From Castanea sativa (lineage: Eukaryota > Streptophyta > Magnoliopsida > Fagales > Fagaceae), in assembly GCF_040712315.1 (NCBI RefSeq), contig NC_134023.1:15819442-15883441 (forward strand): 64,000 nucleotides of DNA. The letters are read 5' to 3'. How positions within the stretch are numbered: position 1 is the stretch's first letter; every line of letters begins with the position of its first letter. A program made the translations under genes and the position numbers. The notes beneath the pieces are model-generated. The model was given only the letters and a program-made list of their open reading frames with translations, searched no databases and was not told where the DNA came from. Shown in pieces: positions 45,984 through 58,149 of the stretch.

Positions 45984-47140
45984 GTTTAAAAATTCGTGGA
46001 AATACCCTACACTTAAAACTTTAGAGCTCAAGAATTGCAAAGGATTAAAGACTATTGTGGTTGATGCAGTCAATCTGCAATATTTTTCACATTCAACCTT
46101 TACTGGCTCTAGTGAAATCAGTCTTGGCGATTGTAAGAGTTTGAAAAATGTAATATTAGATAACACAGCCATTACAGATAACTGGCTCAAAAACCATCTT
46201 TCTAAACTACTTCTACTAGAAAATTTGATACTGGAAAGCTGCAAAATTCTTGGAGAGATTGATATATGTCATCAAAAGCTTAAGAGCTTAGTCTTGCTAA
46301 ACTGTGACAAATTGGTGAAGGCCAAGATTGAGGGTCCGAATCTAATTTCATTGTGTTATAACAAACGCACACATCCGGAAACTCTCTATCCAGTGATAAC
46401 TTTGCAATGTTCAAGTCAGCTTCATGCAAATCTCATATTGTTTGGAATTTCTCCCACAAATGATGAGCAGTTCATGAATTTCAAGAACTTTTTGGATTCT
46501 TTTGGCCATTGCAAATCGTTGTCGTTAATTTTATATGACATGGTATTTGCTCTTTAGAACTTCATTCACTATGCATATTATCTTGTTATTCTATTCTATA
46601 ATCTATAATTTATATATTAGTACTACATATATACTCCATGCAAATAAATTTCCTCTGTTTTTGATTTTTTTAGGAATTAAATTTCCTCGAGGAGTTGAGG
46701 AATAGCTTACGACCTCCACTGTTGTCTCTCAAGCGTCTACGTGTTCAATTGTTTTCATCATCCAGAAGCTTACCAGAGTTGCTGGACATCTTGCTTTGTC
46801 TTTCACCTTATCTGGAGACCATGTGTATTACTTCGAAATATAAAGAAAATTCCGTAGAAGTAAGTTGTTTTCCCCCTTCTCTTTTTTTGTAGTTTTCTTG
46901 GTCCATTCTTAATTGTATTAATGTATTTTTCCCTTGTCAGTTGAATTTGCAATTCCAAAATAAAACAGCAGGAGTTGAAGAAGACAATTCAGACTTCCAG
47001 TGGAATTCTAGTTGGAAACATCATTTGAATGACATAAAGGTGGCTAATAATGATGTCCAAGAGACTGTGGTAAACTTCTTCCTCGAGAATGACATAAAGG
47101 TGGAAACAATATCTGACCTGAATGGGGAGAAATATTTGTG
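45984..47140 (+). pseudogene. 5'-truncated F-box/LRR-type gene
   Basis: Three exons with good GT-AG borders and compatible phases: 45984-46542, 46674-46859 and 46941-47140. Exon one encodes leucine-rich repeats (YPTLKTLELKNCKGLKTIVV, SLKNVILDNTAITDNWLKNH, LENLILESCKILGEIDICHQ, KLKSLVLLNCDKL). Exon two continues ELRNSLRPPLLSLKRLRVQL and LPELLDILLCLSPYLETM, and exon three is acidic (VEEDNSDFQWNSSWKHH). This pattern is that of plant F-box/LRR or FBD proteins, substrate receptors of SCF ubiquitin ligases. No F-box was found upstream, where the transposon-like array lies, and no terminal exon is evident, so the gene appears truncated. Confidence 0.6.
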
Positions 47141-47329
47141 GTGAGTCTTCTTCCTATCATTTTGGAAAGACAATAGCTGAATTATGCTGATGGCTGATGT
47201 GTATCAACAGTCGAACGCTATATGATTTAGCCATGTACAAGTTTGATGCACTTAGAACTCTTAATTTAGTTTCTTGAGATTCTGGAAGTGACCAAAAGAG
47301 ATTTTAATAGGATGTCTTCTTCTCAAAAA

Positions 47330-48240
47330 AAAAAAGCATGTATCTTAATCTTTTCCATTTGATGTGCCCTTGGGTTGCTGGTTTTATATGACTTGTTTAA
47401 CAATGTTCTCATAGTTCTTAATTTGTTCAATTCCAATTGAAGTTTGTCCTCATGACAGTCTTGTGGTTCACTGGTGCTAAGGCAAAATATTGATGTATTT
47501 AGAAACATGGATGGCAATACATTGTTTTTTTTTTTTTTTTCCTTCTTTCTTTTTTCTAAGTTTTCTTGGTCCTGTTTCATTAATCGTATTAATGTATTCG
47601 GCTCTTGTCAATTGCATTTGCAGTTCCAAAATAAAGCAACATTAGTTGAAGAAGAGGATTCAGACTTTCAGTGGCATTATTGTTGGAGACAACCATTTGA
47701 GAAAAGTGATAATTGACAAATTGGAGGTTAAACTTCTTCGAGAATGACATAATGGTGGAAACGATTTCTGACCTTTAAAGTAACTTAGGAAATATTTGTA
47801 GTGAGTTTTCTCTCTATTTATTTTGGAAAGAGAAATGCTGAATAATTCTGGTTTTATATTCCTCATGTTAACAAATAATAAAAACTAGGTACCAGTTAAT
47901 TTATGATGACAATTTAATTTTCTGCTCTTTCTTTTCTTTATACAAGTGTTGTTTCTTTTTATGTTTTGTCATGTTGAGTTTTAATAATAGAACTCCATAG
48001 CCAAATAATTTAAAAATATATTGGGGGTTGCAGTGGTAGTCCCTTAAAGTCTATGGAGCTCAAGTTAATCATGACATGTTGATGGCTGATGTGATTTAGC
48101 CATGTAGATGTGTCTTAATCTTTTCCATTTGTTTTGTCCTTGGGTTGCTGATTTTGTTCGACTTGTTTAACAATATTCTCATAGTTCTTAATTTGTTCAA
48201 TTCCAATTGAAGTTTGTCCTTGTTACAGTCTTGTGGTTCG
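47330..48240 (+). repeat. Tandem duplication of the LRR gene's 3' part
   Basis: Exon three is repeated at about 47610-47790 (CAGTTCCAAAATAAAGCAAC, then GACTTTCAGTGGCATT) with frame-breaking changes. The downstream text TCTTAATCTTTTCCATTTG to CAGTCTTGTGGTTC occurs at 47341-47468 and again at 48112-48240. Confidence 0.85.
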
Positions 48241-48859
48241 GTGGTACTATCTGACTTTTCCATGATGGGTGACTTGGGTTTGAATCTCTCTCCTCCACTT
48301 AGAACATAAGAATTTATACTGTTCAAATGAGAATCACTTCAGTCTAGCCCTCGATACCCAAAACTTCAGCTCTCCTAAGATAGTATCTGATGTTTACAAC
48401 CAAGCTCACAAATGCTTGTTTGTATTAGTTATGACTTATGAGCACATACAAATACCATGTTAAGATATTAAAAGTGGTGGAAAAGCTTTTTAGAACACAG
48501 CATGGAATTCATCAATCAACTGCTCAAGTTAATATATACAAGTTATTCTCTTATTAAGCTAGTGTTAACATGGTTGTCATTTTAAGATTTAGAGTTCTAA
48601 TCTCAAATTTAGAGTCCTAATTTCATTGTTGATTAAGTTAATGGCGACAGAACTTGTGAATAATGGTCACAGAAAATGTTAGATTCTCTGTGATATCTCT
48701 TTTCATTTTTTCTTTTACAAAATTAAAAAAAGAAAAATGTGTTACAACAAAGTAATTACAACTGTTTAAAACATGCTTCTTAAAATTCATTCATTTATTG
48801 CCATTTCATGATTCATGCTATGGACATTAGAAAGTTATAATTTTTCCCTTTCTTTTTTT
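48241..48859. other. Intergenic, nothing recognised
   Basis: AT-rich, no frame or repeat of note. Confidence 0.5.
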
Positions 48860-49263
48860 GACGAAGTTTGGTTACAAACTTAGTTGTAACCTAAAACAAT
48901 AACTTCACTCATTATTCTTTTATTATATGTGAATATTAACAAATCCACCATTGAATTATATTTTCTTCTTATATTCTTTAAGCTTGCAAAATTTCCAAAA
49001 GATCAAAGATTAATAGTTATGTTATCAATCAAATGTTTAAATTTCAAGTTTTTGTAGTCTAAAATTATGCATAAAAAATAAATTTATGAATTGAATAATA
49101 AATAACATCCGATTGACACGAAATTTAATATGTGTGTTAACAACATAAAGAACATGCAATCCAGCTGTTGAATTTTCAAAATATGTAACTATGTTAATTT
49201 TTTTAACTATAAGTTATAAGTTGTAACATTAGGTTATAACTAAGTTTGTAACCAAACTTTGTC
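48860..49263. mobile_element. MITE, copy 1
   Basis: Inverted ends GAAGTTTGGTTACAAACTTA and TAAGTTTGTAACCAAACTTT bracket about 400 bp of AT-rich noncoding DNA. Target duplication is obscured by flanking T runs. Confidence 0.8.
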
Positions 49264-49470
49264 CTTCCTTTTTTACAAAATCAAATTTTAGGTTTGAATT
49301 GCTATCATATCTAAAAAATTAAAATTAAAAAATTTGCTAATTTGACTAAGAAGTTTACGGTTGAATTCATGATATTTTACCTATCAAAAAAGAAGGAAAA
49401 AAAAATCTTCTCATCCCCTTTATGTTTGGGATGAGTGAAAATTAGTTTTTTTTTTTTTTTTTTTACATGG

Positions 49471-49861
49471 AACAAAGTTTGTCCATAAACTTGACTATAG
49501 CCTAAGAGTACAAGTTCACTCAATATATTTTTATTATTTGAAATAAATTTTGACAAATTCACCATTGAGTATATTTTATTTTTACATCCTCTATACTTGC
49601 AAAAAATTTTAAAAGAACAATAGTAATGTCATCAATCAAATGTTTAAATTTCAAATTTTTGTAATCTAAAATTATACATAAGAAATAAGTTTATGGATTG
49701 AATAGTAAATGACATCTAATTGACACTAAATTTGACATGTGTGTCAAGAACATAAATAACATACAATCAAGCAGTTAGATTTTCAAAATATATAATCATA
49801 TTAGTTTATTTTAGTAGAAGTTGTAGTCTTAGGCTACAACTAAGTTTATAACCAAACTTTA
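49471..49861. mobile_element. MITE, copy 2 of the same family
   Basis: The interior is the same as copy 1 (ATCAATCAAATGTTTAAATT, GACATCTAATTGACACTAAA) with inverted ends AACAAAGTTTGTCC...ACC AAACTTT. A third partial relative is at 21426. A stray terminal phrase TTTGTAACTAAGTTTGTAAC lies just after at 49869. Confidence 0.8.
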
Positions 49862-50442
49862 TATTGAATCGTTTGTAACTAAGTTTGTAACCTTAGGAAT
49901 ATATATATATATATATATATAAAATATATGCAGCTCAAGGAAAGTTAAATTAGAATTCAACTGAGTACCAATGATATCAATATAATTTTCTTTTTGTTGT
50001 TGTCACAACAACACTTGTTGTAACCAACAGCATGTGAGGTTGATTAATACCTCCCCAAACACTAAATGCTTAAGGGTTAAGCAGGAGGGAGCGGGTTCAA
50101 GCTATAAAGCAACATATCTAAGTATTTCCAATTAAGTTAAAAAAATAAAAATAAAAAACAAACAAACAAACAAACTTAGGGGTAATAGAAATCTTTTGGG
50201 GTAAGCATGACTTGAAAACTTGACAATTTTTTTAATATTACTATTATTTTATAATTAAGTGGATGAGACCTAGTGTTAGTTTCAAGCCTATCAAAAATAG
50301 ATACTTTATCAAGTAAGTGGGGACATGTCTTTATATAAGTGTCTAAACTACTTACCGTCTTTCTCTTTGTTGTGGATTTGATCTAGCCTCCCTACTAAAA
50401 GAAGTTCAAAAAGTGTTTAAACTATTTTGGATATAAGAAGGC
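49862..50442. other. Intergenic with a short (AT)n
   Basis: An AT run at 49902-49920. The text at 50035-50110 has a polymerase III box-B-like AGCGGGTTCAAGC and may be a SINE fragment. No gene. Confidence 0.4.
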
Positions 50443-50807
50443 TCAAATGCAAAAGCACCTTGGGTTAGTTACAAAAACATTCTCTGGGCTTTCAATTCTT
50501 CCTTATAACACCATGAGGTTTCCATATATCTGTCAAACCGATCCCTAGGACTAACCTCCGTTAGCTTTTATAGGTGGAAAAATCACACAACCATCACGTG
50601 ACAAGTGATGTGAATTAGTTGGTGAGTTTTTTTTTAATGTATTCATGTGATGGTTATGCCATTTTTCCAACCATAAAAGCTAATGAAAGTTAAACTCAAG
50701 GACCAATTTGGTAGATATGGAAACCCTAGGGAGTTATATAGAAGAATTGAAACCCCATGGATGTTTCTGTAACAAATCCAAAGCTAATGGGATGTTTTTG
50801 CATTTTG
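50443..50807. mobile_element. Long foldback MITE
   Basis: The two halves are inverted over about 150 bp each: TCAAATGCAAAAGCACCTT pairs with GGGATGTTTTTGCATTTT, TTTCAATTCTTCCTTATAAC with TATATAGAAGAATTGAAA, and GTTAGCTTTTATAGGTGGAA with the right-hand CCATAAAAGCTAATG. No coding capacity. Confidence 0.8.
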
Positions 50808-51195
50808 GTTAGATAAGAATACTTCTTTTAAGATGGGTTTGGAATTAACAGTGATGGGCCCTCCGCTCATATCTTTCTTCACTAATTAAAAAAAGAAAAA
50901 AAAAAAACATAGAAAATCATGGGCTAATTATGATATTCTCCACTAGTGTTGCACAAGAGAAAGAGAAAGCTATTGTTTGGATTGAACAATGCTCCTAGTT
51001 TCTCTCCCCAATAGTATGCCTTGATTATGAATAAAATTTACTATCGTTTCCTCTATTAAAAAAAAGAAAAAGTTATTAGTATTGTATTGTAGCCAAAAAG
51101 TTCTGTATTATAAGTGCATATCATGCTTATGAGTTATGAATAGTACAATACATAATCATATGACTTTTTTTTTTATACCATAATCATATGACTTT
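50808..51195. other. Intergenic before the gypsy element
   Basis: AT-rich, no gene. Ends in ACTTT, the gypsy target duplication. Confidence 0.5.
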
Positions 51196-51864
51196 TGATG
51201 GGGTATGATAAAATACCAACTCTAGCATCGTCCATGAAGCTCGTCCAGGATAAGGTCAGTAAAGCAAAGATTGTAGGAACCTCGTCCATAACTATCTCGT
51301 CCATGCAGGAAGAAGCTTTGACGAGGTTCGCGTAGTCAAGGGACAAAACTGAGCCGTCTCGTCCAAGGAAGCCATAAACCTCGTCCTGAACAAGGTCGTC
51401 CATAGGGGAACGACCTTCCTTCTAAGTGAGGTATACTCAACTAGAGGACCCTTGAACGAGGCCCTGACACTTAGGAAAATTCCTGAGTGTGTATTACAAC
51501 TCTTTATTACACGCTAACTTCTAGTAACCGTTATGTGAGAAGTATGTAACTCCTAAGCAGTTGTGGAAGTTATCTTTGAACCCTCACACCTCCTCAAATT
51601 TAGGAAAGGTTACAAGTTTGATAATTGTCTTTAAGACACTATATAAACGCTCATTCAGACCAAACAAAGTTAGGTTTTTTACACATCCTAAAAAGTTGGA
51701 ACTCCAAAATTTGAGAGAGAAAAACTAACTTTGCCATTAGAGAGTTCTTGGCCGGCGACCCCAGTCACCTTTGATTGTTTTTCTTCCTTTTTCAGACTAT
51801 CAAGACAGCCAGTAATCCTTTCAAGTCCGAAACATCTAGCCTACTGATTTTCTTCGCATCATCA
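51196..51864 (+). repeat. 5' LTR of the gypsy element
   Basis: TGATGGGGTATGATAAAATA to CGCATCATCA. TATA box CTATATAAACGC at about 51640. The first 250 bp carry at least eight CTCGTCC/GACGAGG motifs. Confidence 0.95.
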
Positions 51865-51883
51865 GTTAGCGCCGTTTGTGGGA
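51865..51883 (+). other. Primer-binding site of the gypsy element
   Basis: GTTAGCGCCGTTTGTGGGAA follows the LTR, the TGGCGCCGT-type site used by many plant Tat/Athila elements, with one mismatch. Confidence 0.75.
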
Positions 51884-51948
51884 ATAGTGTTTTCTTTTCG
51901 TTCGATTGATTGTTTTCAACGATTAGCCTTTCCTAGATAAAAGGCTGA

Positions 51949-53274
51949 ATGGTTCAAACAAGATCAAAGGTTACCAGCCCAGGCCACCAGGAGAGTAGGG
52001 ATGCTTCTAGCAATCCCCTCCGTGATCGTCAGTCAGCACCTGTCATGCAACTACCTTCTATTCAACATCTACAGTCCATGGCTGCCGCTATGGCGGAATT
52101 GACCCCTCAGAATCAAGAGTTGAACAGGGAGATCAATCTAAGGAGGCAGTGCCATGATGGGTACACGGAAGGACGAGCCCAAAGTCAAGAAGGTGGAGGA
52201 GAAAATGTTGAGTCCGAAAATCAAACAAGGGGTACTGCTTCAAGAAGAGTGCCACACTTGGAGAGGGAGATGGACCAGATGAGAAAAGCCATGGATGAAA
52301 TGAAGGAGAATATAATGCGGGCGAACCCTGTGGATGATTTAGTTCACCAAACGGACTCCCCTTTCATGACTTCCATCAACAATCACCCCCTACCCTCAAA
52401 ATTCAAAATGTCTTCCTTGGATTCGTATGATGGAAATCGTGACCCATGTGATCCCATCGCTACCTTCAAGACGACCATGCACCTTTAAGGGGTCCCGGAC
52501 GAGATTATGTGCAGAACTTTCCTTACCACACTTAAGGGACCAGCGTAGGTGTGGTTCAGCAAAATACCCCCAAACTCTGTAGGCTCATTCGAGGAGTTGA
52601 GTAAGTTGTTCGTCAATAATTTCATTTGAGGGCAACGCCACAAGCGTTCCTCTTCTAGTTTACTAACTATAGAGTAAGGGGAAAACGAAAGTTTACTGTC
52701 TTTCATTACCTGATTCAATAGAGAAACCTTGACGGTGGATGAAATAGACAACAAGTTGTTATTGGCCGCCTTTCACAATGGGGTCAACTCTGACTTGTTC
52801 ATTCATAAGCTCTACGAGCAGGAACCATAGACTATGGCCGAACTCGTCCATTCAGCCCAAAATTTCATGAATGTTGAGGACGCTATTATAGCCAAGAAGA
52901 GAAAAAGATTAGAACGCTCAAAAGCAGGACACCAGCGTTATCCAAATCAAGGTCCTCATCCAAAGAAGGCTCGGGCAGAAGAGAAAAAAGAAAAAAATAG
53001 TAAGAAGGCGAGTTCCTCAGCAAGAAATCAGCAATACACACCCCTAAATACGCTACTAGAGCAAGTGCTTATGCAAATCAAGGATGATCCGTCCTTGAAG
53101 TGGCCAGAGAAAATAAAAGGAGATCCTAATAAGTGCAATAGGAACAAGTATTGCCGCTTTCATAGAGACCATGGGCATGACACGGACAAATGTTTTGATT
53201 TGAAGCAGCAGATAGAGAATCTTATCAGGCAAGGGAAGTTGAGGAATTTCCTTAGACGAGACCAAAGAGATTAG
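51949..53274 (+). pseudogene. Gypsy gag (interrupted)
   Basis: The start is MVQTRSKVTSPGHQESRD at 51949. A coiled-coil-like HLEREMDQMRKAMDEMKENI precedes the capsid start SLDSYDGNRDPCDPIATFKT. At 52486-52488 a TAA replaces Gln (the relative at 62776 keeps CAG), and the capsid middle 52489-52833 is broken by frameshifts. The same frame resumes at 52834 MAELVHSAQNFMNVEDAI with a basic stretch and the zinc-knuckle-like CRFHRDHGHDTDKCFDLKQQ, ending at 53274. Confidence 0.9.
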
Positions 53275-53439
53275 AAGCTGAAGGCCAAGGTGGAAGAGTC
53301 AATTTGACCCCCACTTGGAGAAATAAGAGTCATTATAGGAGGAACCTCAGAAGCTCAGTCGTCCAAGTCGAAGAAAACATACCTGAAGGTGGTGCAAAAC
53401 GTCTAGCTGTCTAAACAACCTCCCAAGACGAGGGAAGCA

Positions 53440-54105
53440 GACGAGCAAGCCATCACATTCAAGGACGAGGATGCTAGACAAGTTCATCACCCGCATGATG
53501 GCGCGATAGTTATTACCCTACTCATTACAGATTATATGACCAGAAGGGTGTTGGTAGACAATGGCAATTCAGCGAACATTCTGTATTACCCTGCCTTCCA
53601 ACAAATGAGGCTAGGACGAGATCAACTCTGACCAGTGAATTCGTCGTTGGTGGGGTTTGGAGGAATGAAGGTGCAGCTTGTGGGCGTCATTACATTACCA
53701 GTGGTGGTTGGAGCATATCCGCGGCAAATAACCAAAGAGGTAAACTTCCTTGTTGTTAATTATGCATCATCATATAATACTATTATCGGAAGGCCAACTT
53801 TGAATAGTGGGAAGGCAGAAACCTCTACCTATCAATTGTCCATCAAATTCTGAACTGAACACGAAGTGGGCCAAGTACAAAGAGATCAGTTAGCCACCAG
53901 AGAGTGCTATCTAGCCATGTTGGTGACGGACGAGCACGTACAGACGATGAGCATAGACGAGAGAAGGATCGCAGCGGAACCCACTGAGGTGTTAAAAGAT
54001 GTCCCTTTGGACGAGAGCAGACCCGAGAAGTTCACTAGAATTGGGGCAAGCATGGAAGAAGAGGCAAAGCATACTCTGGTCCAGTTTTTTGAAGAAGAGC
54101 CTTGA
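53440..54105 (+). pseudogene. Gypsy aspartic protease region
   Basis: RRVLVDNGNSANILYYPAF contains the retropepsin active-site region with Asp-Asn-Gly in place of Asp-Thr/Ser-Gly, as is usual in this lineage. After a stop it continues SSLVGFGGMKVQLVGVITLP and NTIIGRPTLN, the flap and C-terminal GRP motif. A linker (53866-54105) leads to the RT, which starts in another frame. Confidence 0.85.
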
Positions 54106-54109
54106 TGTC

Positions 54110-54870
54110 TTTGCATGGAGTCATGAGGACATGCCAGGTATTGATCCAAGTGTTATTACTCACCGTCTGAATGTGTGTCCCTACTCCAAACCAATGCGTC
54201 AGAAGAAGAGGGTTTTTGCTCCTGAGTAAGACAATGCCATCAAAGAAGAAGTCCAGAAATTGATCACGGCGGAGTTCATCCGAGAAGTTTATTACCCGGA
54301 CTGGTTGGCGAACGTAGTCATGGTAAAGAAGGCCAACGACAAGTGGAAAATGTGCTTGGACTTTACTGACTTAAACAAAGCTTGCCCTAAGGACAGTTTT
54401 TCATTGCCATGCATTGACCAGCTGGTGGACTCGACGGCAGGTCACAAGTTGCTGAGCTTCATGGACGCCTTCTCAGGCTACAACCAAATAAAAATAGATG
54501 AGGCAGATCAATAAAAAACCTCATTCATTACTAGCCAAGGGTTATTTTGCTGTAAGGTAATGCCCTTTAGTTTTAAGAACACAAGGGCGAATTACGAAAG
54601 ACTAGCTAACCACATGTTTCATCCTCAAATCGGGCGAAATGTGGAGGTTTATATGGATGATATGTTGGTAAAGAGCTTGGACGAGGGAAAGCATCTAGAC
54701 GACCTTCAAGAGACCTTTGATACACTTCAGCAGTATAACATGAAATTAAATCCAACCAAGTGTGCTTTTGGAGTTTCGTCGGGAAAGTTTTTGGGGGGTT
54801 CATGGTTTCGCATAGAGAAATTTAAGAGAATCCGGACAAAATCCAGGCGATACTAAATATGCAACCACCA
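54110..54870 (+). pseudogene. Gypsy reverse transcriptase
   Basis: DVFAWSHEDMPGIDPSVITH, FIREVYYPDWLANVVMVKKA, KWKMCLDFTDLNKACPKDSF, FMDAFSGYNQIKIDEADQ, then after a TAA the catalytic VEVYMDDMLVKS (YMDD near 54650-54661). Stops interrupt at about 54227 and 54512, and the frame shifts near 54800 at the thumb. RT catalytic residues are retained. Confidence 0.95.
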
Positions 54871-54949
54871 AAGAACATCAAAGAAGTCAAATCTCTTACC
54901 GGACGAGTTGCCGCCCTTAATAGGTTTGTTTCGAAAGCTACTGACAAGT

Positions 54950-55860
54950 GTTTGTCATTCTTTAAAGTCCTCAGAATGGCATTTGAGTGGACGGACGAGT
55001 GTTAGAGGGCCTTCCAAGACTTGAAGACTTACCTTACAACAGCACCTTTACTGAGCTCATCTGTATCTAGTGAAGAACTATATTTGTATTTGGCAATATC
55101 CCCGCACGCTGTGAGTTCGGTGTTGGTTAGAAAAGAAGGACGGGTTCAGAAACCGGTTTACTATACAAGCCGAGCGCTAAGGGGAGCGGAAGGACGATAT
55201 CCAATGATGGAGAAGCTAGCCTTTGCTTTGATCAAGGCTTCTAGAAAGCTAAGACATTATTTTCAAGCTCATGTTATCAACGTCCTAACGAATCATCCCC
55301 TAAAGAAGGTAATGAACAAATTGGAGGTTGTAGGATGACTAATCTAGTGGGCGGTGGAACTTAGTGAGTTTGATGTTAGATACTAACCAAGAAGTGCGAT
55401 CAAGGCACAAGCGTTGGCAAATTTCATTGCGGAGTTCTCCCCCAGCCAGGAGGAGCTAAACAAAGACGAAGGAGTTAAAATGTGGGTTATCAATGTAGAC
55501 GGATCCATCCACACTATATGCAAGGGGGATCGGAGTCATACTCAAGTCCCCAAAAGGTGGCAAGCTGGAGTACGCGGCCAGTTTACAGTATCAAACCACC
55601 AACAACGAAGTTGAGTATGAAGCTCTACTCAAAGGGCTGGAATTAGCTAATTCCTTAAGGGCGGAATCAATAATATTCAAAGGAGATTCTCAGCTAGTCA
55701 TCAATCAAGTGAATGGAATGTGTGATGCTAAGGAAGATCGGATGAAGAAATATCTAAGCAAAGTGAGGCGGCTTGTTCAAAAATTTATAGAAGTGAGTTT
55801 TGTCCAACTCCCAAGGGAGGAAAATATGGAAGCAGATGCCTTGGCGAGAGCAACTTCGAG
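54950..55860 (+). pseudogene. Gypsy RNase H and additional RNase H
   Basis: The first RNase H reads LYLYLAISPHAVSSVLVRKE, QKPVYYTSRALRGAEGRYPM and YFQAHVINVLTNHPLKKVM. The second, from 55480, shows VINVDGSI, TNNEVEYEALLKGLELA, FKGDSQLVINQV and EADALARATS, giving the D-E-D-D set of an archaeal-type RNase H. Its first part is in another frame than the rest. Two RNase H domains are diagnostic of Tat elements. Confidence 0.85.
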
Positions 55861-57169
55861 AGGAGGAGTTATGGACGAGTACGACAGAATCCAATACATG
55901 CCGAGCATAAACCTCTCTGATATAAAGCAACTAAGAGGGGAAGAAAATTGTATGAGTCCAATAATAATCTATCTTAAGGATGGAAGGCTTCTAGAAGACA
56001 AGAGCGAGGCTAGGAAGCTAAGGGTCAGGGCAGCTAAATACGTCCTCATAAACGAAGTGCTATACAAGCAAGGCTTTTCTCAGCCTTACTAAAGGTGCCT
56101 GGCTCTGAACGAGTCAAACAATGTTTTGAGGGAAGTTCATGAAGGAGCATGTGGGAATCACTCAAGAGCAAGATCATTAGTCCATAAGGTCGTCTGTGCA
56201 AGCTACTACTGGCCTACAATTCAAGCAGATGCTAAGGTCTATGTCAAGGTATGTGACCAGTGTCAGCGCTATAGCAACGTCCCTAGAAAGTCGTCAAAGT
56301 ACCTGACCCCAATGATGGCCCCATGGCCCTTTGCACAATGGGGACTGAATATCCTAGGTCCTTTTCCCCTAGGAACGAGACAAATGAAATTTTTGGTAGT
56401 AGGGATTGACTACTTTACCAAGTGAGTGGAAGCCAAACCTCTTGCAAAAATTACTCAGCAAAACGTTAAGAATTTCGTTTGGAAGAATATTCTGTGTAGG
56501 TTTAGAGTACCTAGGGTATTAGTATCTGACAACGGATGACAGTTTGACAACGCACCTTTCATAGACTTTTATGAACAGTTTGGAATCAAGAATCATTATT
56601 CCTCGCCCTCCCACCCACAGGCAAATGGACAAGCAGAAGTGGCGAACCAATTCCTACTGAAAATCATCAAGACTCGGCTCGAGGGGGCAAAGGGGATATG
56701 GCCAAATGAGTTATTAGGTGTTCTTTGGGCCTACAGGACGACTATGCGGACCCCCTTCAAGCTGGCCTATAGAAGTGATGCGATCATACCTGCAGAAGTT
56801 TACATAGCTAATTATCGAGTGGTGAAATACCAGGAGAAAGACAATGAAGAGCAACTCTGTCTTAACCTCAATCTCATTGACGAGGTAAGGATGGACGCAG
56901 AGCAAAGGACAACGAGATATAAGAATCTTATGGCTAAATAGCATGATGCCATGATAAAACCCAGGCGCTTCAACATTGGGGACCTCGTTCTCAAAAGAGT
57001 CTCCTTGGCAACCAGGAATCTAGCTCATGGAAAATTGGGACCCAATTGGAAAGAACCCTATAGGGTAATCAACTGCAAAAGACAGAGATCATACTATTTG
57101 AAAGTTTTGGATGGACGAAAGTTAGAGCATCACTGGAACGTGGAGCACTTGAGGAGGTTCTATCAATAA
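55861..57169 (+). pseudogene. Gypsy integrase
   Basis: The zinc module has H5, H12, C43 and C46 counted from 56126 (EVHEGACGNHS, CDQCQRYS). The core shows WGLNILGPF, where the first catalytic Asp is Asn, then a TGA in place of Trp (56423-56425, before VEAKPLAKI), SDNG followed by a TGA (56537-56539), and SHPQANGQAEVAN with the catalytic Glu. The C-terminal FNIGDLVLKR, GKLGPNWKEPYRV and YYLKVLDGRKLEHHWN end at a natural stop, 57169. The enzyme is dead by at least one substitution and three stops. Confidence 0.95.
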
Positions 57170-58149
57170 TGAGCTTGGACGAGGGGAAGCAAAGACGAAG
57201 TTACAGCTATGGTCTACGTGTTTATTTATATTTACTATTGTGTTCTTATTACTACTATGGTGTATTTTAAGAATAAAAGTGCACTAGTTCTTAAACTTTT
57301 GCACTGTCTACAGACAAGTTTGTGAAAGACGAGGTGATGTATGTAAGTATTTTCCTAAGGCATTAACTTCTAAGCATGTGCCATATTTGTAGACAATGTT
57401 TATATAATATTATGGTTTGGATTTTTAATGTATTTGATCCATAAATCTAATTTCCATAATAGTACCCACAATGAGGCAAAAGCCTAAGACGAATGAAAAT
57501 TTCTGGACGTAGGGATGTAACATTCATAAGCTTTCCTTGAAATGAGGGTAAAGTAAAGAAAAATAAGCTAAGGCATACTCGTCTAAAAATATACGGACAA
57601 GAAAAGGGAATACAATGAAGCATTAGTCCATGGACGAGCATCTGGCCAAGACACTCAGATGTTCTAGGACAAGTCAAACACTAGAAACGTCTTGACGAAA
57701 GATGAATACCAACTGCCTAGCCCAAGGACAAGGTAAAGGACTGGCAAAATCATCATTGTCGTTTCTCAGATGAGTCACACTTAGAAAAATTTAAATGGCT
57801 AACAAAGATGTCCATGCATAGGTAGGTCGTCCATAAGAAAAACGCATGGACGACCATTCAACACTTAGAATGCTCAAGCTGTTTAAAAGCCAATAACATT
57901 CAATGATGAAAACAGAGGATAAACTCGTCCATACAATAAAATTCAATACTGGATAAAAATAGGCATTCATCAAAGTTTAAAACAAGGGTAGATGACCGCC
58001 GTCTAAAAACCCTTACAAAGTAAGCCTTAAAAGACAATTGTTAATAAACTCATCCAGAACACTCTAGACAAGAGAATTGTACTCAAATACATCTTAATAA
58101 GGGTCCAAAAAACAATGGACCAAGCCAAAAGAAAAACAAAATTACAATA
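57170..58149 (+). other. Gypsy spacer between pol and antisense gene
   Basis: No frame. It is rich in GACGAG/CTCGTC motifs and may contain the 3' ends of both converging transcripts. CCAATAAAACTC and ACAATAAAATTC-like polyadenylation signals occur. Confidence 0.5.
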
